Assembly (NCBI RefSeq): GCF_049860565.1
Contig: NZ_CP172056.1
Coordinates: forward strand, 1,054,001-1,118,000
Source of the DNA: Desulfitobacterium_A nosdiversum
GTDB lineage: Bacteria; Bacillota; Desulfitobacteriia; Desulfitobacteriales; Desulfitobacteriaceae
Direction of reading: 5' to 3'
Length of the DNA stretch: 64,000 nucleotides
The translations under genes were made by a program, and so were the position numbers. Below are positions 50,475-59,088 of the stretch, in pieces; positions within the stretch are counted from its first letter, which is position 1; every line of letters starts with the position of its first letter. The notes under the pieces were generated by a model. That model was not told where the DNA came from. It saw only the letters and a list, made by a program, of their open reading frames with translations, and made no database searches.

Positions 50475-50564
50475 TTAGAAAACGATACCTAATGCGATGA
50501 GCAGAAGAATGATTACAACAACAATTGCAATACCAGCTCCAGCTCCAAGACCACCTGCAAACAT
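50475..50564 (-). CDS. second YjcZ-like micropeptide (29 aa)
   Basis: A 29-codon frame, MFAGGLGAGAGIAIVVV then IILLLIALGIVF, with a strong GGAAGGAGG Shine-Dalgarno about 7 nt upstream. It is the upstream paralogue of the 36-residue peptide and ends with the same L-I-A-L-x-x-x-F pattern. It lacks the N-terminal YGYGCCG head. The two genes are 61 bp apart and probably co-transcribed. Confidence 0.75.
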   Translation of the reverse strand: MFAGGLGAGAGIAIVVVIILLLIALGIVF

Positions 50565-50751
50565 ATCGTTTTCCTCCTTCCATTATTTGGTTATCAGGTT
50601 TGGTATAACTTATGTGGCTAGTAATGGTTTGGTTCCTTGTTCTGGCAATCGATGGCGGAATAATTCAAAAGATGAATTGCCCCTTTTTTTATGGTAGAAT
50701 AACATCGTTCTGAAAGATCAGCGAAACAAAATGAAAAGAGAGAAAAGAATT

Positions 50752-51717
50752 ATGGCAGAGATGAAAGAAGTCGCACCAAATATTTATCTTCTGAAAATTC
50801 CTGTACCTTTGAGAGTAAGGAACATCAATGCTTATATTTTTCGGGGTCAGAAACCAACGCTGATAGATACAGGGACGAATACTCCAGGTGTTTATGAAAT
50901 GATTCAAACTGCACTCAAGAGATTGGAAATAAAGCATGTTGAACAAGTAATTTTAACGCATTGGCATGTAGATCATTCAGGCATTGCCCGACAGTTTGCA
51001 GAGCAAGGTGCACGGGTTTTAATTGGCCTAAAGGATTATACTAAATGGAAAAAATTTGTTGAAGGAAAGGGTGGAGACCTTTATAGAGATTGGGCGTTGA
51101 AAGAATGGGAAGTTCCTTCAGACCAACTCATAGAGAGGATGAATAAGGCATACGGAAATCCACGTCAGAAAATGACAACTTTACCCGATCATATTGATGA
51201 AATTATTCCAATGGAAATGCTGCCAGCAGGAGATTATCAGTTGCAAGCTATCCCCACACCGGGTCATACTGAAGGTCATTTCGCATTTTTTGAAAACGAG
51301 GGTAAAAAGCTGTTTACGGGAGATATGCTTTTACCGGATATGATTTCCTACCCTGATATTTGGCGTGAAGAAGGCAAGTTTACAAGTGGTTTAGTCAGTC
51401 ATCTTCAAAGTCTGGATATAATGGAAAAGCTTGATGCTAACGCATATTTCCCGTCACATGGAGAACCTCAATTGGATCCCGCGCTTCGTTGTCAAGAAAC
51501 ACGGAACGAGATCCATAAACAGGCTGTACAATACGATCCCACACGCTCTGTTTTTGAAAATGCGGTACGTTTAAATCACGGAACAGAAAACCTCGCGGGC
51601 CTTTTCATGCGTCTTCACTATGTGTATGGCTGGAAAAAGATATTTGAACAGACTCAAAAAGATATAGATGCTCAGAATGTTGGTCAAGTGGCCGCCTTAA
51701 AAAATACAGGCAGATAA
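50752..51717 (+). CDS. metallo-beta-lactamase fold hydrolase
   Basis: This 321-residue protein has the MBL fold with the metal-binding motif THWHVDHSG (HxHxDH) near residue 75, then the distal His in PTPGHTEGH and Asp in LFTGDMLL, and a final His in YFPSHGEPQ. A C-terminal helical domain (about 250-321) resembles the lid of YtnP/glyoxalase-like members. Substrates in this superfamily vary (lactones, thioesters, phosphodiesters), and none can be chosen here. ATG at 50752 has GAGAG upstream; an in-frame ATG at 50731 lacks a ribosome site. Confidence 0.87.
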   Translation: MAEMKEVAPNIYLLKIPVPLRVRNINAYIFRGQKPTLIDTGTNTPGVYEMIQTALKRLEIKHVEQVILTHWHVDHSGIARQFAEQGARVLIGLKDYTKWKKFVEGKGGDLYRDWALKEWEVPSDQLIERMNKAYGNPRQKMTTLPDHIDEIIPMEMLPAGDYQLQAIPTPGHTEGHFAFFENEGKKLFTGDMLLPDMISYPDIWREEGKFTSGLVSHLQSLDIMEKLDANAYFPSHGEPQLDPALRCQETRNEIHKQAVQYDPTRSVFENAVRLNHGTENLAGLFMRLHYVYGWKKIFEQTQKDIDAQNVGQVAALKNTGR

Positions 51718-51819
51718 GTCAAGTGTTCTTTAACTTTAAAATGTGATATATTATCGAAGACAGCTGCTCTTTTTTAAGCGGGTGTCTTACTTCATATTAT
51801 CATTAAAGAGGTTCTAAGT

Positions 51820-53043
51820 ATGAGTAAACGTGGTACATCGATCAGTACATATCGCAAGGCAAACTGGGCCTTAGGAGTAACTGCTGTGGGTCTTGCGGCA
51901 GCGTATCCATTCCAAACCCAGTTTTGGGGAGGCTTGCTGACAAGCGGCTGCAGTGCGGGATTAGTTGGAGGCCTTGCGGATTGGTTCGCTGTAACGGCAC
52001 TTTTTCGCAAGCCTTTAGGAATTCGTCCAGGACGAATTTTTCGCACTGAAATAATCCCGCGCAATCGTGAACGTATTTTTTATGAATTGGCTCATATGGT
52101 TCAGGACGAGCTATTGTCACAGGAAGCATTAAATCAAAAAATTGCAAGATTTGATTTTGCAAATGGTGTTATAAACATACTGGAGGGTCAAGGGATCGCT
52201 CAACTAAGGCCTGCCCTTGAGACGCTTTTAAAACCTTTATTAGAAAGCGTCAGCGTGCCTGTCGGTGAATTATTTAAAGAAAAAAATGATGCGAGTATTG
52301 AACAGAGTAATAATGACTTATTAAGTTCAATCCTGTGGCAGGCTTATACACTTTTAAAAGAAAAAGGATCGATACAAAATATACTTGAGATCTTGAGCAG
52401 CGAACTTAGCCAGTGGGTACAAAGCCCCGAAATGCATGGAGTGATTAGACGGTGGCTTGAGGATGCTATAGCGGATTATGTTCAGGAAAATCCGTCACGA
52501 AAAATCGTCCAGATGTTTTTGCCGGACTCCTCCGAACTGGCCAAAAAGATTCAAATCAAGGCTGTTAATTATTTAAGCGGCGGACAAGCTATAACAGACG
52601 CGTTTATTTGGCTGGATGGTTTTGTTCAGGATTCTCGGTTTGATGAATTTATCCGGCGGGTTCTCCCTGCACTTCTTAAAGAAGGAGAAAAAACACTTCT
52701 TCCACAAATCCAAGCAGGAATGAACAGGCCCGAGAGTGTTCAAAAGATTGCTGAATTTTTAGTTGAGCAATTGGATAAATACCGGGAAGAATTAGTAATT
52801 AACCCCGAAAGGCGGGAAACGTTTAACCATAAGGCTAAGTCTTTTATTTCAGAGTTCGCAGCCAGTCAGCATCAAAAAATTGGCCGGTTTGTATTGGAAG
52901 GACTTGAAAAATACTCGGATGAAATGCTTGTTGAATTGATCGAAGCAAAAGCTGGGGCGGATTTACAAATGATCCGCATCAACGGCTCTGCTGTCGGGGC
53001 ACTAGCAGGGATGCTATTTTATTTAGTTAATTATCTATTTTAG
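51820..53043 (+). CDS. DUF445 family membrane-associated protein (first of pair)
   Basis: This 407-residue protein belongs to the DUF445/YheB family. It has an N-terminal hydrophobic segment (about residues 15-50) with the conserved GLADWFAVTALFRKPLGI, a long helical middle, and a C-terminal membrane helix after LIEAKAGADLQMIRINGSAVG. Both signature blocks also occur in the next gene. Family members have no settled function; some influence spore or cell envelope traits. GAGG precedes the ATG. Confidence 0.85.
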   Translation: MSKRGTSISTYRKANWALGVTAVGLAAAYPFQTQFWGGLLTSGCSAGLVGGLADWFAVTALFRKPLGIRPGRIFRTEIIPRNRERIFYELAHMVQDELLSQEALNQKIARFDFANGVINILEGQGIAQLRPALETLLKPLLESVSVPVGELFKEKNDASIEQSNNDLLSSILWQAYTLLKEKGSIQNILEILSSELSQWVQSPEMHGVIRRWLEDAIADYVQENPSRKIVQMFLPDSSELAKKIQIKAVNYLSGGQAITDAFIWLDGFVQDSRFDEFIRRVLPALLKEGEKTLLPQIQAGMNRPESVQKIAEFLVEQLDKYREELVINPERRETFNHKAKSFISEFAASQHQKIGRFVLEGLEKYSDEMLVELIEAKAGADLQMIRINGSAVGALAGMLFYLVNYLF

Positions 53044-53072
53044 CGTTAATTTAAGGTAAAGGATGATTCACA

Positions 53073-54365
53073 GTGAATTACCGGCGTCGTGCGAATGCGG
53101 TATTAAGCATTGTTTTTCTATTATTTATTCTTGTTTCGTGGGCCAAACATTTATGGCCGGATTACTTTTTACTAAGACTCTGTCAATTTGTTTTGGAAGC
53201 CTCTCTTGTCGGCGGTATCGCGGATTGGTTTGCTGTTACAGCACTTTTTCGTAAGCCTTTGGGCTGGCCTTATCATACCGCGCTGATTCCCCGGAATCGG
53301 ATACAGCTGATTAACGGGATCAGGGCAATGGTTGAAACAGAGCTCCTGAGTGAATCCATGATTTATCAAAAAATTAAGGTATTCAAGTTCTCGGGAAAAA
53401 TCATCAATGCAGTTGAAAAACGGGGAGGAGCAGGATTTCTCACTGAAAGGCTTGTATCCTTTCTTGCAGTACTAAAAGGACGAGTACCTGCAGATAAACT
53501 CGCAGAGAAACTGACCTTATTTATTCAAGCTAAGGTACAGGAGCTTGGTTTAGGCGGAAGAATACTCGATTATTTACAAACGCTTCTTGAACGGAAAGAA
53601 TTTGATCAATGGCTTGATGAACGACTGGAGGACTTATGGGTCTATGCCTCTGGATCAAAAGTCCATTCACAAATCTTAAGTTATTTAGAAAACATTAAAG
53701 AGCAGCAATTAGCGAGCGGGGGCTTTTTGCAAAGAACATTATTCGGCGTCTTTCAAGCTTCTGACGGCGTAAATTTCGAAGCAGCCGCTGATTCAGTTCA
53801 GACTCATCTTATCCTGACAATACGGAGTTTGAAGAATCCGGAGAATGCCTTAAGAATTCGTTTGAAAGCTCAGTTGGAAGAGAGAATCATATACTGGAAA
53901 AAGGATAATGCGATAGAAGGGAAAATTGAAGAAGGGTTTAATCAAATCCTTAGAGAATTACCTCTTGAAGACTATCTGAAAAACGGAATCGATAGGGTTC
54001 TTACAAACTGGCAAGACGGAAAATCAGCACGGGGTGAAAACTTAAGGTTCTCCGCTGAGCCTTTAGCTGCAAGTTTTTGGATGGAAGTGAAAGCCGATCA
54101 GAAATTACAGGAGACATTCGACGAATTTTTAAGGGAAACACTTCTCCGGTTGGTTCAAAAGGAACATCGTTTGATTGGTGAAATTGTCCAAGAGACTTTA
54201 GAGGAATTATCGGATGATGAGTTGAACCGGTTTATTGAGGATAAGGCCGGTAATGATCTCCAGTGGATCCGAATTAACGGCTCGATCGTCGGCGGAATCT
54301 TAGGCTTAATATTATTTATCCTTCTGAATTTTGCGTATCAGCCCTTGTTGATGGGTTTGAAATAG
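53073..54365 (+). CDS. DUF445 family membrane-associated protein (second of pair)
   Basis: This 430-residue paralogue has the same plan: N-terminal helix, GGIADWFAVTALFRKPLGW at residues ~47-65, a long charged helical core, and the terminal block IEDKAGNDLQWIRINGSIVG before a final membrane helix. It starts at a GTG preceded by AAAGGATG, 29 bp after the first DUF445 gene. Sequence outside the signature blocks has diverged, so the pair is an old duplication or two distinct subunits. The next gene (FadR-type regulator) follows after 25 bp. Confidence 0.85.
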   Translation: MNYRRRANAVLSIVFLLFILVSWAKHLWPDYFLLRLCQFVLEASLVGGIADWFAVTALFRKPLGWPYHTALIPRNRIQLINGIRAMVETELLSESMIYQKIKVFKFSGKIINAVEKRGGAGFLTERLVSFLAVLKGRVPADKLAEKLTLFIQAKVQELGLGGRILDYLQTLLERKEFDQWLDERLEDLWVYASGSKVHSQILSYLENIKEQQLASGGFLQRTLFGVFQASDGVNFEAAADSVQTHLILTIRSLKNPENALRIRLKAQLEERIIYWKKDNAIEGKIEEGFNQILRELPLEDYLKNGIDRVLTNWQDGKSARGENLRFSAEPLAASFWMEVKADQKLQETFDEFLRETLLRLVQKEHRLIGEIVQETLEELSDDELNRFIEDKAGNDLQWIRINGSIVGGILGLILFILLNFAYQPLLMGLK

Positions 54366-54390
54366 GATTAGGACTAGGGGGAAATTTAAC

Positions 54391-55110
54391 ATGGATCTAA
54401 AACCCATCAAAAGTAAACGTACTACTGAAATTATTCTCGAACAAATTAAAGCGTTGATTATCAACGGAGAACTCGTTCCGGGAGATAAACTTTTAACCGA
54501 AAATGAACTTGCGGAGAGCTTTCAGGTTTCCCGAACCTCGGTTCGGGAGGCTCTTGCCGCTTTGAGCCTGACGGGAATTCTTGAGGTCCGTCAAGGTGAA
54601 GGTATTTTTGTTAAATCAGCTTCACCCAATTCGGTTATCGAGCCTCTGAGTTTCATTCTTTTACTCGAGAAAAATGAACTCCAAAATATTCTCGAAGTGA
54701 GGAAAGCGCTAGAGGTTGAGGCTGCGGGTCTGGCTTCAGAACGGCGTGACGAGGGAGACCTTGCTCAATTTAAACGCTTGATTGAGCAAATGGAAAAGGA
54801 CTTGCCCAAAGCAGAGAATAGTGAAAAATTGGATCTTGAATTTCATTTAACATTAGCACGGGCAAGTAAAAATCCACTCTTGAATCGAATGATGAATACG
54901 GTTCAGGAAATTATGGGGCAAACGCTTCGAGTGACGCGTGCACTTTGGATTGCAGCCACTGCGGGGACCGCTCAAAGACTTTTTGAGGAGCATCAAGAGA
55001 TTTATGAAGCAATCGCGTCCCGGGACTCGGAGAAAGCACGAAAAATAACGTATGAACACCTTCGCAAGGTAGAACTGGAACTTGTAAAACTTGCTAAGCT
55101 CAAAGCCTAA
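54391..55110 (+). CDS. GntR-family regulator, FadR subfamily (probable controller of glcDF)
   Basis: This 239-residue regulator has an N-terminal winged helix (LVPGDKLLTENELAESF, then VSRTSVREALAALSLTGIL) and a C-terminal FCD ligand domain from about residue 90 (LEVRKALEVEAAGLASE). FCD proteins bind small carboxylates such as lactate or glycolate and leave DNA when ligand is present. It is directly upstream of the glcD-glcF pair and a 25-bp palindrome with the TGGTC...GACCA core typical of this subfamily. AGGGGG precedes the ATG. Confidence 0.92.
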   Translation: MDLKPIKSKRTTEIILEQIKALIINGELVPGDKLLTENELAESFQVSRTSVREALAALSLTGILEVRQGEGIFVKSASPNSVIEPLSFILLLEKNELQNILEVRKALEVEAAGLASERRDEGDLAQFKRLIEQMEKDLPKAENSEKLDLEFHLTLARASKNPLLNRMMNTVQEIMGQTLRVTRALWIAATAGTAQRLFEEHQEIYEAIASRDSEKARKITYEHLRKVELELVKLAKLKA

Positions 55111-55136
55111 CAATATATATTTTTTATAATAAATTG

Positions 55137-55174
55137 AAAGAACTTTATCAATTTACGATAAAGTTCTTTTTTTC
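55137..55174 (+). terminator. intrinsic terminator after the FadR-type regulator
   Basis: AAAGAACTTTATC (55137-55149) pairs exactly with GATAAAGTTCTTT (55157-55169), followed by TTTTT. Confidence 0.9.
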
Positions 55175-55225
55175 GCAAAGTACTAAATTGATTGAAAATT
55201 TAAGGCTCATATTATAAAATACAAC

Positions 55226-55250
55226 TGTAGTATGGTCAGACCATACTACA
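55226..55250. promoter_or_regulatory. 25-bp perfect operator palindrome upstream of glcD
   Basis: TGTAGTATGGTC (55226-55237), a central A, then the exact reverse complement ending at 55250. The core TGGTCAGACCA is a FadR/LldR/PdhR-type site. It lies just after a likely -10 (TATAAA at about 55213) with TTGAAA near 55192, so binding would hinder transcription initiation of glcDF. Confidence 0.8.
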
Positions 55251-55347
55251 GGTTATGGCTTGATAAACTTTGATGCTCGATTCAGCTCACAAGGACTTAT
55301 GGATTTCTTTACCTACACTAAGGAATGTTTTAAGGAGGGGCATATTG

Positions 55348-56736
55348 ATGTTAAAACCTGAAGTTTTACAGGAGCTCATTCAAGTTCTCGGTAAAGAAAA
55401 CGTCTTTACTGAAAAGGAAGACTTGATAACGTATGCTTATGATGCAACCGCAGCCATGAAACGGGTTCTCCCGGATGTCGTAATTACTCCGGCAAGTACC
55501 GAACAGGTGGCTGAAGTCGTTAAAATCGCGGATAAGTACGATACGCCGATTTATCCCCGCGGTTCCGGAACGAACTTAAGCGGAGGAACAATTCCTTTGA
55601 AAAACGGAATTGTTATGTCTATGCTGAATATGAACAAAATTATTGAAGTTGATGCTGAAAACCTAACGGCATGGGTACAACCGGGCGTTATTATTCAGGA
55701 TTTGAACGACGCTGCTATGGAATTTGGATTGTTTTATCCCCCCGATCCGGGAACAGTTACCACAGCAACGATGGGAGGCTCTGTTTCTGAGTCCTCCGGC
55801 GGACTGCGCGGCTTAAAGTACGGCGTAACCAAACACTATGTGATGGGAATGAAATTAGTTCGTGCCAATGGCGATGTTATCAAATGGGGCGGGAAAACGG
55901 TTAAGAATGTTTCCGGCTATGACATGACGGCTCTCTTTACAGGAGCCGAAGGTACGCTTGGAATCATCACCGAAATTCTTGTTAAATTACTGCCTACTCC
56001 AGAGGCGAAGAAGAGTATTCTCGGCGTATTCCACGATATTGACAAAGCCGGAAATGCAATCTCGGCAATCATCCGGAATAAAGTTATTCCTGCAACCTTG
56101 GAAATTATGGATAATATGACAATCAGAACGGTTGAAAACTTCGCACATGCAGGTCTTCCGGTCGATGCAGAGGCCATTTTGCTTTGTGAAGTGGACGGCT
56201 ATAAAGAAGCTGTTGAACGTGAAGCAGCACTTGTCGAAAAAATTCTCGCGGATGAAGGAGCAACAGAGGTTAAACTCGCTAAAGATGACCATGAACGGGA
56301 TGTGATTTGGACTGCACGCCGTAATGCACTTCCGGCTCTTGCTCAGATGAAGCCTACGACCGTTCTTGAGGATGCGACTGTTCCTCGCAGCAAAATACCG
56401 GATATGCTGAAAGCGATTCGTAAAGTTGCAACGAAATACAATCTGACGATTGGAACATTCGGCCATGCCGGCGATGGCAACCTTCATCCGACGATTCTTA
56501 CCGATGTCCGTGACAAAGAAGAAATGGTCCGTGTTGAAAAAGCGGTCGATGAAATTTTTGATGTTGCTATTTCCTTAGGCGGAACCCTTTCCGGCGAGCA
56601 TGGAATTGGTATGGCGAAAGCAAAATATCTCCCGCTTGAATTCGGTGAAGCGGGTGTCAACATGCTCAAAGATATTAAACAGGCCATGGATCCTAAAAAT
56701 ATTTTAAACCCTGGGAAAATGGTGAGGAGGGACTAA
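55348..56736 (+). CDS. glcD: FAD-linked 2-hydroxyacid dehydrogenase GlcD (glycolate/D-lactate)
   Basis: This 462-residue flavoprotein oxidises a 2-hydroxyacid such as glycolate or D-lactate. The FAD-binding domain has PRGSGTNLSGGTIPL and PPDPGTVTTATMGGSVSESS near residues 70 and 130, and GGKTVKNVSGYDMTALF near 180. The C-terminal domain holds FGHAGDGNLHPTIL and GGTLSGEHGIGMAK, typical of the GlcD/D-LDH group. ATG at 55348 follows AAGGAGG by 8 nt. The Fe-S partner gene follows immediately; glycolate and D-lactate cannot be told apart by sequence alone. Confidence 0.93.
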   Translation: MLKPEVLQELIQVLGKENVFTEKEDLITYAYDATAAMKRVLPDVVITPASTEQVAEVVKIADKYDTPIYPRGSGTNLSGGTIPLKNGIVMSMLNMNKIIEVDAENLTAWVQPGVIIQDLNDAAMEFGLFYPPDPGTVTTATMGGSVSESSGGLRGLKYGVTKHYVMGMKLVRANGDVIKWGGKTVKNVSGYDMTALFTGAEGTLGIITEILVKLLPTPEAKKSILGVFHDIDKAGNAISAIIRNKVIPATLEIMDNMTIRTVENFAHAGLPVDAEAILLCEVDGYKEAVEREAALVEKILADEGATEVKLAKDDHERDVIWTARRNALPALAQMKPTTVLEDATVPRSKIPDMLKAIRKVATKYNLTIGTFGHAGDGNLHPTILTDVRDKEEMVRVEKAVDEIFDVAISLGGTLSGEHGIGMAKAKYLPLEFGEAGVNMLKDIKQAMDPKNILNPGKMVRRD

Positions 56737-56737
56737 A

Positions 56738-58042
56738 GTGAGCATTTACAGTTCACTCGACTCCATTCGGGAAGAGCTTTATAAATGTATGAAATGCGGA
56801 AACTGCCAAGAAGTCTGCCCGATCTATAAAGAAACGCGCCAAGAAGTTGGGGCTGCTCGGGGTAAAATATCCTTGGTAGAAGCAATTTTAGAGGGTGAGG
56901 CAGAGATGACCGAAGGCTTAGCCGACCGTCTCTCCCTATGTACCACTTGCGGTGCGTGTTCCGAAAAATGTTCCTGCGGTGTAAGTTTTGGTAAGATTAT
57001 CCTCGCTGCCCGCGCGGAGGCTGTACGCCAAAAGGGTCTTCATCCTGTTAAAAAATTTGCGTTTAATTTAATCAAACTGAATCGTCTCTTTGATTTCGGC
57101 ATGAAAACGGGAAGCGTTTTCCAAGGCTTCGCCATGAAGCGGATTAAAGGAAGCGATAAAGGAGCTCGTCTCCGCTTTGACTTCGGCTTGGGCAAAGATA
57201 AAGTGCTTCCGAATTTGGCGAAAAAACCGCTTAAGGATGAATTGCCGGAAATCATCAAGGTTCAAAATCCTAAGATGCGTGTGGGTTACTATATTGGCTG
57301 TGTGACCAATTATTTCTACACCGATATGGGCAGAGCAGTTGTTGATGTTCTTACTGAAAACGGCTGTGAAGTCGTTGTTCCAAAAGAACAAGGATGCTGC
57401 GGTACACCGGCTTCGGTTAACGGAGATGTTGAATCGGCAAAAGTTATGGCACGCCGCAATCTTTTAGCGTTTGAAAAAACCGGTGCCGATGCAATTGTTT
57501 CAAACTGTTCTTCCTGCGGAGAATCCTGGAAGCACGTCTTCAGCCAACTCTTTGATGATGAACCGGAGATGAAAGCTCTTGCGGATAAATGGGCTGCAAA
57601 GACGTATGATATCTCTGAATTCCTAATTCATAAGGTTCCCTTCAAGAAAGAAGGATTAGGCCGAGTTGACCGCAAAGTGACTTATCATGATCCTTGTCAT
57701 TTAAACCGCGGCCAAGGAATTAGAAAAGAACCTCGTGAAATTCTCAAAGCAATTCCGGGTGTTGAATTGATTGAGATGAAAAAGCCCGATCGGTGCTGTG
57801 GAATGGCGGGTTCCTTCATGCTTGTCCATCCTGATCTTTCTGCTAAAATCTCAGACAAGAAGATTGCGGATATTGCTCAAACTCACACAGATACAGTGGT
57901 CACAGGGTGTCCGGCATGTCGTCTGCAGATAACCAGCGGTGTTGTCAATGCCGGACTTAATGAAGATGTTATGCATACGGTTCAAGTCCTTGCTGAATCT
58001 TATAAAGCAGGTAAAAAGAGTATTTCTTCAGCAGCCCGTTAA
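56738..58042 (+). CDS. glcF: Fe-S subunit GlcF of the hydroxyacid dehydrogenase
   Basis: This 434-residue partner carries two 4Fe-4S clusters and two CCG domains that pass electrons from GlcD to the quinone or other acceptor. The first cluster is CMKCGNCQEVCP; the second is CTTCGACSEKCSCG, in which the usual final Cys-Pro is replaced. CCG domains are around GCCGTPA and CCGMAGS, with CPACRLQI near the end. The GTG start at 56738 lies one base past the glcD stop region and has GAGGAGG upstream. A strong terminator follows. Confidence 0.92.
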   Translation: MSIYSSLDSIREELYKCMKCGNCQEVCPIYKETRQEVGAARGKISLVEAILEGEAEMTEGLADRLSLCTTCGACSEKCSCGVSFGKIILAARAEAVRQKGLHPVKKFAFNLIKLNRLFDFGMKTGSVFQGFAMKRIKGSDKGARLRFDFGLGKDKVLPNLAKKPLKDELPEIIKVQNPKMRVGYYIGCVTNYFYTDMGRAVVDVLTENGCEVVVPKEQGCCGTPASVNGDVESAKVMARRNLLAFEKTGADAIVSNCSSCGESWKHVFSQLFDDEPEMKALADKWAAKTYDISEFLIHKVPFKKEGLGRVDRKVTYHDPCHLNRGQGIRKEPREILKAIPGVELIEMKKPDRCCGMAGSFMLVHPDLSAKISDKKIADIAQTHTDTVVTGCPACRLQITSGVVNAGLNEDVMHTVQVLAESYKAGKKSISSAAR

Positions 58043-58123
58043 ATAATGGGACGAAAGTCCTATTGTAAATTCACTTGAAACTGCCTAATAATGATTCTGG
58101 ACTAGCCTATCATATTGCCAGGG

Positions 58124-58163
58124 GATAAAGGGGTGTAAGCCATAAGGCTTACACCCCTTTATC
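58124..58163 (+). terminator. intrinsic terminator after glcDF
   Basis: TAAAGGGGTGTAAGCC (58126-58141) pairs with GGCTTACACCCCTTTA (58146-58161), a 16-bp perfect stem with a 4-nt loop. Confidence 0.95.
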
Positions 58164-58220
58164 TAAGATTGATGCTTTAATCCTTTAGCAAGATGAAGAA
58201 TTTAATGAGGAGGATTTTGA

Positions 58221-59078
58221 ATGGAGATTTCGTCACAAGTCGCCAATAAAATCGTGGATTTCATTTATCAGGAGTGCGGCTATCACAGTATTGTCTGTAA
58301 TCATTCGGGGACGATTATTGCTGATTCGGCAAGGGCACGGGTCGGTGTAGTTCATACAGGCAGTCGGAATATCCTGACAACAGAAAAAGATACGGCAGTG
58401 GTGACTGCCGAGGATGCCGAAAAATCGGGTGGCAAACTTAAGGAAGGATTTAGTTTAGCCATTAAGCAAAGCGGCGAGAAAATTGGCAGTTTTGGTATAG
58501 CCGGTCCTCTTGATATCATTACACCCATCGCTAATGTTGCTGCAGGAATGGTCGTGACAACAGTAAAAGAGGAAGAACTCAAAAAATTAATTCAAGATCA
58601 AGTAATCAGCCTCAATGGGGCAATCGAGCAAGCTGCTGCTGCCATTGAAGAGATGGTAGCCTCTTCTCAGGAAGCTGCAGCCATCAGTCAAGAGGTTTCA
58701 GTGAAAGCCGATAAAGGACATGAACAGGTGAAAAAGACGGAGGAGGTTTTAAGCTTTATCCATCGAGTTGCTGACCAGACTAATCTGTTAGGACTCAATG
58801 CTGCAATTGAAGCTGCTCGGGCGGGAGAATACGGTCGCGGTTTTTCGGTTGTGGCTGGAGAGGTTCGCAAACTCGCAGAAGAATCAAATGCCTCTGCCAA
58901 TAACATTCAGGAAATACTGAGTGAATTCCGGTTAACGATTGGAGAAATTACGAAGGGGGTATCGCAGAACGGGAATATTAATCAAGAACAAGTGAAACAT
59001 ACTGAGGAGATAGCACAAATGGTTGAAGGCGTGAGGGAAGTTGGAGGGAAACTTACCGATTTAGCTAATGCTTTATAA
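58221..59078 (+). CDS. soluble chemoreceptor-like protein with diacid-recognition-like domain
   Basis: This 285-residue protein has no membrane segment. Residues 1-120 resemble the sugar diacid recognition domain of CdaR (ISSQVANKIVDFIYQECGYH, then SGTIIADS...VG at 30-45, GFSLAIKQSGEKIGSFGIAGP near 75-95). Residues 130-285 form a short MCP signalling hairpin with DQTNLLGLNAAIEAARAGEYG and GFSVVAGEVRKLAEES. It is only about half the usual MCP coiled-coil length. It follows glcDF, whose substrate is a related small hydroxyacid; a sensory link is inferred. Confidence 0.87.
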   Translation: MEISSQVANKIVDFIYQECGYHSIVCNHSGTIIADSARARVGVVHTGSRNILTTEKDTAVVTAEDAEKSGGKLKEGFSLAIKQSGEKIGSFGIAGPLDIITPIANVAAGMVVTTVKEEELKKLIQDQVISLNGAIEQAAAAIEEMVASSQEAAAISQEVSVKADKGHEQVKKTEEVLSFIHRVADQTNLLGLNAAIEAARAGEYGRGFSVVAGEVRKLAEESNASANNIQEILSEFRLTIGEITKGVSQNGNINQEQVKHTEEIAQMVEGVREVGGKLTDLANAL

Positions 59079-59088
59079 TATCTTAAGG

